Shown piece by piece: positions 6,518 to 11,124 of a stretch of 11,124 bases of DNA. The position numbers and the translations under genes were made by a program. This DNA comes from SHNJ01 sp964458615 (GTDB taxonomy: Bacteria > Pseudomonadota > Alphaproteobacteria > SHNJ01). A model generated the notes under the pieces. That model was not told where the DNA came from. It ran no database searches and saw only the letters and a list, made by a program, of their open reading frames with translations. Within the stretch, counting starts at the first letter, position 1. Every line of letters begins with the position of its first letter. The stretch lies in the NCBI GenBank assembly GCA_964458615.1, contig CAYWJR010000045.1:1-11124 (forward strand), written 5' to 3'.

Positions 6518-8254
6518 ATGGCAATCACCGATCGCATTCGTGGCTGGACAGCCGGATTATTGACCGCTGCCGCTTCTTTTGGCGCAATTTCCCCCGATCA
6601 AGTTTATGCCCAAACCCAGCCCGCCGCAACGACAACGGCAATCAATATAAACGATTTCACCATTCAGAATCCGACCATATTGCCGAATTTATGGATTTTA
6701 AAAGGCCGCGAGGCAAAAGCGTTTGGCGGTTTTTCCGGTAACCCGTCGGAACAAGCGGTGCGCGATAAATCCAAAACCGATTTCACCGCAGCCGTCGAAC
6801 AGATGCCTAAATTTGTCGAATATGTTCAAGTTGGAAATGACGTTGTGCGTTATGCCAGCGATGATAAAGTTTCCCCAAAAGACGGCGCGAATACCACCGT
6901 CAAGAACGTGACGGTCACAACCAATCCGGCCGATGTTTACCGTTTGGCAACCCAAGACGTGCGTTGGTTGGATGCGATTATCGCGGTCGCGAATACAGAT
7001 GCAAATGGTTTGCGCGTGATCGAAACCACATCCGGCAAGTCATTTTTGCCTGTGAACGGCAACGTGACGTTGGAAAAAATGAAAACCACCGAGGGGGCGG
7101 AGGCAGTTGCAAAATTGGGCGCATTGCGCCGCGACGCATCCGCCGCGGCAATTATCGCGCAACGCGCGATGGAACGCGACGCATCCGGCCGCGTGACATC
7201 TGGCAATAACGGCGGCAATGGCGGTACAACGACCCCATTGCCGAATGTGCAAATCAATAATAATGGCAATACAAATGGCGCTGCGCAGACCACAACGCCA
7301 ACCGCAATCGATTTGAACGCGATCACGCGCATGCAACCGCAGGCCGGTTTGGCCACGGCCTTGCCGATCTTAACCCAGGTGCAAAACGATTATCATTTGT
7401 TCCTAAAGGCATTTGGAACCGTGACCGTGCAAAACAGCACGACCAAGGAATCGGTCACCGTGTATCAAATGCTGGAAAATTATAAAACCAGCAGGGCACA
7501 GGAATTGCGCGACAAGCACGGCGTTACCGATGCTGCTGATCTGGCGGCGATTGTGCGCGACGAACAAATGACCTTTGCGGCGAACAACATCGCGCCTGTT
7601 ATGAAGCGCGTCGATGGATTGAACGATTTGCAAAAATCGGTTTTGACCAATTTCGTCCGCCACGCCGATGTTTTAAAAGGCGGATCGGAATCGAAATATT
7701 CGCGTTTGGATTCCGCCGCATCGGATTTTGTCGAATCCATCGGCCAAACGGTGAAACCGGGCGCCGCGTCTGCGGAATTGACCAATTTGCTGGGCAATTG
7801 GAACGTATATGTCCGCCAGCAAAAAGATCCGAATTATAATCCAACGACTATTGCGCCGCCGCAAACCGTTAATCCCGCTTTGCCTGTGCCTGGCGCAACG
7901 ACACCGAATACCGCGACACCCAATACAACGACAACAACACCAACACCGCCGACGCCGACAATGGTGCCGCCATTCAACGCCAAAGAATCGGTTGCGGATA
8001 TTGTCACAACCATTCAAAAAGAATTTAAAACCGAATACGACAAATCGGTTGCCGATAAATCCATCGACACCGATAAAAACGGCGGCATTTCATTTAAGGA
8101 ATTGCGCGCCTGGTATGAAACCACCATTGCCGGTAAACCCGGCATGGACGAAGATGTGCGGGTGATCGGTTTGAACGCCAAATTAAAACAATATGACGCG
8201 TCCAAGGCATTGATCGAGCAAGGCATGCAAAAGGGTTTGCAAAAAGCCAAATAA
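6518..8254 (+). CDS. Secreted/periplasmic protein of unknown function with a C-terminal EF-hand loop
   Basis: I do not recognise this 578-aa protein as a known family. It begins with a Sec-type signal peptide (basic DRIR, hydrophobic 11-24, likely cleavage after VYA at 29-31); there is no twin-arginine motif. The mature part contains no cysteine. It divides into an N-terminal region (about 32-227), an Asn/Gly/Thr-rich linker (228-262), a mostly helical-looking middle region (263-441) and a Pro/Thr-rich linker (442-485). The C-terminal region (486-578) carries one canonical 12-residue EF-hand loop, DTDKNGGISFKE at 517-528, followed by a helix. All calcium-ligand positions fit the consensus. 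I chose ATG 6518 over the in-frame GTG 6506 because that GTG lies within the Shine-Dalgarno-like tract. It is followed 33 bases later by a lipoprotein gene and probably co-transcribed with it. Codon use matches the neighbours, so no sign of recent foreign origin. Confidence 0.85.
   Translation: MAITDRIRGWTAGLLTAAASFGAISPDQVYAQTQPAATTTAININDFTIQNPTILPNLWILKGREAKAFGGFSGNPSEQAVRDKSKTDFTAAVEQMPKFVEYVQVGNDVVRYASDDKVSPKDGANTTVKNVTVTTNPADVYRLATQDVRWLDAIIAVANTDANGLRVIETTSGKSFLPVNGNVTLEKMKTTEGAEAVAKLGALRRDASAAAIIAQRAMERDASGRVTSGNNGGNGGTTTPLPNVQINNNGNTNGAAQTTTPTAIDLNAITRMQPQAGLATALPILTQVQNDYHLFLKAFGTVTVQNSTTKESVTVYQMLENYKTSRAQELRDKHGVTDAADLAAIVRDEQMTFAANNIAPVMKRVDGLNDLQKSVLTNFVRHADVLKGGSESKYSRLDSAASDFVESIGQTVKPGAASAELTNLLGNWNVYVRQQKDPNYNPTTIAPPQTVNPALPVPGATTPNTATPNTTTTTPTPPTPTMVPPFNAKESVADIVTTIQKEFKTEYDKSVADKSIDTDKNGGISFKELRAWYETTIAGKPGMDEDVRVIGLNAKLKQYDASKALIEQGMQKGLQKAK
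8066..8101 (+). other. EF-hand calcium-binding loop within the secreted protein
   Basis: The 12 codons encode D-T-D-K-N-G-G-I-S-F-K-E. Positions 1, 3, 5 (Asp, Asp, Asn), Gly at 6, Ile at 8 and Glu at 12 match the EF-hand loop consensus exactly. The flanking residues (KSVADKSI before, LRAWYETTI after) could form the two helices. Only one loop is present in the protein. Calcium binding is inferred from the family, not shown. Confidence 0.8.
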
Positions 8255-8287
8255 CAATAAATTACAATAAAGACGGAGCACAAAATA

Positions 8288-9049
8288 ATGAGCATCAAAA
8301 CGACATTTGCCGCATCGGCAATCGGCATCAGCGCGTTGGTTGGATTAAACGGTTGCGGCACGCCAAAGGCGGTTACCCCACAACAAGCGGCTCAAATCGA
8401 ATCGCCAAGCGTGGATACGCGTGAAATGGTGATCATGTATGGCGGCATGCCAAAAGGCCGCGAAGTAAATGAATACGAAGTTCCAGTGAATATGTGTTTC
8501 GCATTCGACAAAATGGGCAATATGACCAAGGCCGAAGTGATCACATCGCCAAAACCGGATCCGCGTTTTGTCGAAAACGCCCGCATCAACGACCGTTATT
8601 ACAATGCGCCATATCCGATGCGCCCGGCATCTTGGGCCTATGTGCAGCCATTGGATATAAATGACAAACAAACTGTGGCGAATTACACCGCATCGGTGCG
8701 CCAGCATGTCCAAAATTTGCTATATACGGTTGAAAAAACGCCCGGGTACAACAACACATCGGTGTTTTTGGGCAATATCGACACGTACGAAGTCAAATCG
8801 GTAGCAGACACGAATGGCCAGGCAATCGGCGTGACCGTGGTTGAATTCACCGAAAAACCGGCATTGGTCGCCAACGCAAATGTCGGCGATGTTTTGCGCG
8901 CGTACTTAAAAACCCTGGATCGCGCATTGATTTATTGCGGCGCGCTTTATAACAACGGAGCAGGTGTGCCCGTACAAGGCGCGCCGGCCAACGATTCGTT
9001 CGAGCAAACGATCAACCGGTTCTTGCAAGGCAATGTAAACGTAAAATAA
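8288..9049 (+). CDS. Putative lipoprotein of unknown function
   Basis: The 253-aa product begins with a lipoprotein-type signal: Lys4, a hydrophobic stretch (7-20) and the lipobox LNGC ending at Cys23. The Asn at -2 is atypical, but -3 Leu, -1 Gly and +1 Cys fit. Residue +2 is Gly, not Asp, so by the enterobacterial rule it would go to the outer membrane. The mature part has two further cysteines (Cys70 and Cys217) that could pair in the periplasm. I recognise no family. Notable segments are the region around VPVNMCFAFDKMGNMTKAEV (66-85) and ALIYCGALYNNGAGVPV (213-229). The start has a CGGAG Shine-Dalgarno at 8274-8278, 9 bases upstream. It follows the EF-hand gene by 33 bases and precedes a strong terminator, so the two form a bicistronic unit. 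Confidence 0.8.
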   Translation: MSIKTTFAASAIGISALVGLNGCGTPKAVTPQQAAQIESPSVDTREMVIMYGGMPKGREVNEYEVPVNMCFAFDKMGNMTKAEVITSPKPDPRFVENARINDRYYNAPYPMRPASWAYVQPLDINDKQTVANYTASVRQHVQNLLYTVEKTPGYNNTSVFLGNIDTYEVKSVADTNGQAIGVTVVEFTEKPALVANANVGDVLRAYLKTLDRALIYCGALYNNGAGVPVQGAPANDSFEQTINRFLQGNVNVK

Positions 9050-9053
9050 ATTC

Positions 9054-9080
9054 AAAACCCGCCAAACGGCGGGTTTTTTT
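9054..9080 (+). terminator. Strong intrinsic terminator after the lipoprotein gene
   Basis: A perfect stem of 10 bp (AAAACCCGCC at 9054-9063, GGCGGGTTTT at 9068-9077) with loop AAAC is followed by further T residues, making a run of seven T at 9074-9080. It begins 5 bases after the lipoprotein stop. The A-tract/T-tract symmetry means it could work in both directions. Confidence 0.92.
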
Positions 9081-9118
9081 ATGCTCTGTCCGGTATTTTA
9101 GGCCGCATGGTTTAACCT

Positions 9119-9209
9119 TTGCTGGATTTTCCCCTCGGTTTTCTTTATATTCCGCATCGCAATATTTATTTCTTTTCAATTCTAATTGTTATTTTTCTGG
9201 ATTCTACCC
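9119..9209 (+). promoter_or_regulatory. Likely promoter region of serS (exact boxes uncertain)
   Basis: Since a strong terminator ends at 9080, serS needs its own promoter in 9081-9209. The region is T-rich. Candidate elements are TTGCTG at 9119-9124 and TATATT at 9146-9151, but the 21-base spacing is too long for a standard pair, so the assignment is tentative. No clear Shine-Dalgarno precedes the serS ATG, the upstream sequence being pyrimidine-rich (ATTCTACCC). No riboswitch or T-box-like structure was noticed. Confidence 0.3.
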
Positions 9210-10682
9210 ATGCATGATATTCAATGGATTCGCGACAACCCGGCCGCATTCGACGCAAGCTTGAAAAAACGCGGGCTTGGCGCGCAATCGGCGGCGATAC
9301 TGGATTTGGATGAACGGCGCCGCGCCGCATTGACCGAATCGCAACAATTGCAGGCGAAACGCAATGAAATGTCGAAACAAATCGGCCAGTTGAAAAAACA
9401 GGGCGTGAATACCGACATGGTGATGAAAGAAGTCGCCGACATGAAAGACCGTTCGGCGGATTTAGAAAAATTGGCCGCCGAATTGGACGGACAAATGGAA
9501 TCCGCGTTATCGTATATTCCAAATTTACCGGCCGACGACGTTCCGGTCGGCGCGGACGAAACCGGCAACAAAGAAATCAAAAAATTCAAAGAACCTACGA
9601 AATTGCCGTTCGACGCCAAGGCGCATTACGATATTGGCGAAGCGTTGAAAATGATGGATTTCGAATCGGCCGCGAAAATAACCGGATCGCGGTTCGTGAT
9701 GTTAAAAGGCGCTTTGGCGAAAATGGAACGCGCATTGGCCGCGATGATGCTGGATATTCACACCAATGAATTCGGTTATCAAGAAATCAGCCCGCCATAC
9801 ATGGTCAACGACCGCACATTGTACGGCACGGGCAATTTGCCGAAATTCGCAACCGATCTGTTTTACACCGATAATTTGATCGTCGATGAAAACGCCCCAT
9901 CCGAAAACAGCGATTTAGACCGCCGTATTTTCAGCCAGATCAAAAAAGATTTGTCTGACCGCAATCCCGAATTGTTGAATTACATTTCCCAGGCCATGGG
10001 CGCGGACGATCATGCGGGTTTCAGCCGCCTGATCGAGGCGGCCGAGGCGTTGATGCGGCAAAACGGCGCGGCCAACAACCGCAAATGGCTGATTCCAACC
10101 GCCGAAGTGCCGTTGACGAATATTGTCGGCGATCAAATTCTGGATACATCGCAATTGCCGTTGCGGTTCACCGCGTACACCCCATGTTTCAGATCCGAAG
10201 CCGGATCGGCCGGGCGCGATACGCGCGGCATGTTGCGCCAACATCAATTCAGCAAAGTGGAATTGGTCAGCATTACCGAAGGCGACTGCAGCAACGATGA
10301 ACATGAACGCATGTTGTCGGCGGCAGAAACCGTGTTGCAACGTTTGGAATTGCCATACCGCGTGATGTTATTATGTTCGGGCGATATGGGATTCGCTTCG
10401 CGCAAAACATACGACATCGAAGTATGGTTGCCCGCGCAAAACGCGTATCGCGAAATTTCCAGCTGTTCGAATTGCGGGGATTTCCAAGCGCGCCGGATGA
10501 AGGCGCGACACCGCGCGGCTGGCGAAAAAAATACCAAATTCGTGCACAGTTTGAACGGTTCCGGTCTTGCGGTTGGCCGCACCATGATCGCGGTTATTGA
10601 AAATTACCAAAATGCCGACGGGTCGATTTCCATTCCGAAATCGCTGCAACCTTATATGGGCGGTTTGGCCAAAATTGGATAA
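9210..10682 (+). CDS. serS: Seryl-tRNA synthetase with an enlarged catalytic-domain loop
   Basis: SerS is the cytoplasmic class II enzyme that charges tRNA-Ser (and tRNA-Sec) with serine. The ATG at 9210 gives the family-typical MHDIQWIRDNPAAFD; an in-frame TTG at 9186 would add an untypical hydrophobic octapeptide. Residues 1-110 form the N-terminal tRNA-binding coiled-coil arm. The class II core follows: GTGNLPKFATDLF (206-218), the serine-site TAEVPLTN (297-304), motif 2 FRSEAGSAGRDTRGMLRQHQF (327-347) and motif 3 GLAVGRTMIAVIENYQ (452-467). The product is 490 aa, whereas bacterial SerS is usually near 425-430. The excess falls between DLFYT and RKWLIPTAEV (about residues 221-290), which in E. 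coli is a short linker. All catalytic motifs are intact, so it should be active. pcm starts 9 bases after the stop. Confidence 0.96.
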   Translation: MHDIQWIRDNPAAFDASLKKRGLGAQSAAILDLDERRRAALTESQQLQAKRNEMSKQIGQLKKQGVNTDMVMKEVADMKDRSADLEKLAAELDGQMESALSYIPNLPADDVPVGADETGNKEIKKFKEPTKLPFDAKAHYDIGEALKMMDFESAAKITGSRFVMLKGALAKMERALAAMMLDIHTNEFGYQEISPPYMVNDRTLYGTGNLPKFATDLFYTDNLIVDENAPSENSDLDRRIFSQIKKDLSDRNPELLNYISQAMGADDHAGFSRLIEAAEALMRQNGAANNRKWLIPTAEVPLTNIVGDQILDTSQLPLRFTAYTPCFRSEAGSAGRDTRGMLRQHQFSKVELVSITEGDCSNDEHERMLSAAETVLQRLELPYRVMLLCSGDMGFASRKTYDIEVWLPAQNAYREISSCSNCGDFQARRMKARHRAAGEKNTKFVHSLNGSGLAVGRTMIAVIENYQNADGSISIPKSLQPYMGGLAKIG

Positions 10683-10691
10683 AGGTGAATT

Positions 10692-11124
10692 TTGAATTTC
10701 GATCCTCGTAGTATCCGGTTAATCATGGATCTGCGCACCGGCGGTGTCGTGGATTTGGCCGTGTTGTCGGCCATGGAACGCGTGCCGCGCGACGTATTCG
10801 TCGACGCGAAATTTAAACAGCAATCGTATGAAAACGCCGCATTGCCCATCGGATTCGGCCAAACCATCAGCCAGCCATTGATCATCGCGTTTATGTGCGA
10901 GGCATTAGAAGCCGACAAAAAAATCAAGGTTTTGGAAATCGGCACCGGGTCGGGGTATCAATCGGCGATTTTGTCGCATCTGTTCCGCCGGGTTTACAGC
11001 GTTGAATTGCATAAACCATTGCTGGATTTGGCGGAATCGCGGTTCCGCGAATTGGAAATCACCAACATCACAACCAAATGCGGCGACGGATACGCCGGGT
11101 GGGTTGAACAAAAACCGTTCGAAC
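10692..11124 (+). CDS. pcm: Protein-L-isoaspartate O-methyltransferase, 5' part (runs off window)
   Basis: Pcm uses S-adenosylmethionine to methylate L-isoaspartyl residues in damaged proteins, starting their repair. The first 144 codons are visible. Seen: RVPRDVFV (30-37), ENAALPIGFGQTISQP (47-62) and the SAM-binding motif I VLEIGTGSGYQSA (80-92), followed by RVYSVEL, the acidic end of strand 2. I chose the TTG at 10692 because it gives MNFDPRSIRLIMDLR, matching the usual alphaproteobacterial N-terminus (x-DPR-x-IRLIM-x-LR), and has an AAGG Shine-Dalgarno at 10682-10685 with 6-base spacing. The internal ATG at 10725 would delete this conserved start. The gene lies 9 bases after serS; the usual intervening surE is absent. 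The 3' end is outside the window. Confidence 0.94.
   Translation, partial: MNFDPRSIRLIMDLRTGGVVDLAVLSAMERVPRDVFVDAKFKQQSYENAALPIGFGQTISQPLIIAFMCEALEADKKIKVLEIGTGSGYQSAILSHLFRRVYSVELHKPLLDLAESRFRELEITNITTKCGDGYAGWVEQKPFE

Noticed and set aside
6518..6610. Secreted EF-hand protein as a Tat substrate because it follows tatABC
   Set aside because: The signal peptide lacks twin arginines (MAITDRIRGW) and looks like an ordinary Sec signal, so adjacency to tatC is not functional evidence.
7199..7303. Asn/Gly-rich and Pro/Thr-rich stretches as tandem-repeat domains or phase-variable tracts
   Set aside because: They are low-complexity linkers without a regular DNA period or a homopolymer run long enough to suggest slippage control.
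6399..9080. Two-gene insertion as a mobile element or prophage cargo
   Set aside because: No integrase, transposase, terminal repeats or tRNA attachment site is visible, and codon use matches the neighbours.
9186..9209. TTG at 9186 as the serS start
   Set aside because: It adds an untypical hydrophobic octapeptide; SerS proteins of this class begin MHDI, which is encoded from 9210.
10652..11111. Minus-strand open frames opposite the pcm region
   Set aside because: They lie opposite a clearly recognisable methyltransferase with the SAM motif intact; the minus-strand products show no family features.

Overview
The window carries a dense plus-strand run of housekeeping genes whose order is typical of Alphaproteobacteria: argS (3' part), a SPOR-domain protein, nagZ, an M50 membrane metalloprotease, scpA, scpB, tatA, tatB, tatC, then (after an interruption) serS and pcm (5' part). 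Protein features such as the alphaproteobacterial-type ArgS, SerS and Pcm sequences and the PGG-x-E-(I/V)-P-x-Q-D-K-L-V-Y motif of the SPOR protein agree with this. Composition is moderately GC-rich, with very heavy use of TTG for leucine throughout. The exact order cannot be fixed from the sequence alone.

Layout: 1-4905 is a tightly packed unit (argS, SPOR protein, nagZ, M50 protease, scpA, scpB). Four of its five junctions are overlaps or near-abutments, suggesting co-transcription and translational coupling. A 165-bp gap (4906-5070) holds a 12-bp perfect hairpin and a TATAAT box, and starts the tatABC operon (5071-6398), which encodes the complete twin-arginine translocase. A terminator-like hairpin and an AT-rich promoter region follow. 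Next comes a two-gene unit (6518-9049) encoding a cysteine-free Sec-exported protein with one canonical EF-hand loop near its C-terminus and a putative lipoprotein. I recognise neither as a known family. A strong intrinsic terminator (9054-9080) closes this unit. serS (9210-10682) and pcm (from 10692, off the end) form the last unit.

Functionally the conserved genes cover aminoacylation, cell wall (SPOR peptidoglycan binding, NagZ recycling), chromosome condensation (ScpAB with SMC), folded-protein export (TatABC) and protein repair (Pcm). The points most worth a second look are: (i) the self-contained secreted EF-hand/lipoprotein pair placed between tatC and serS; (ii) an insertion of roughly 55-70 residues in the SerS catalytic domain between motif 1 and the TxE substrate-binding segment; (iii) the absence of surE, which usually lies between serS and pcm in this class. 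No tRNA, rRNA, CRISPR array, transposase, integrase or phage gene was seen. I see no clear multi-component defence-type system here.
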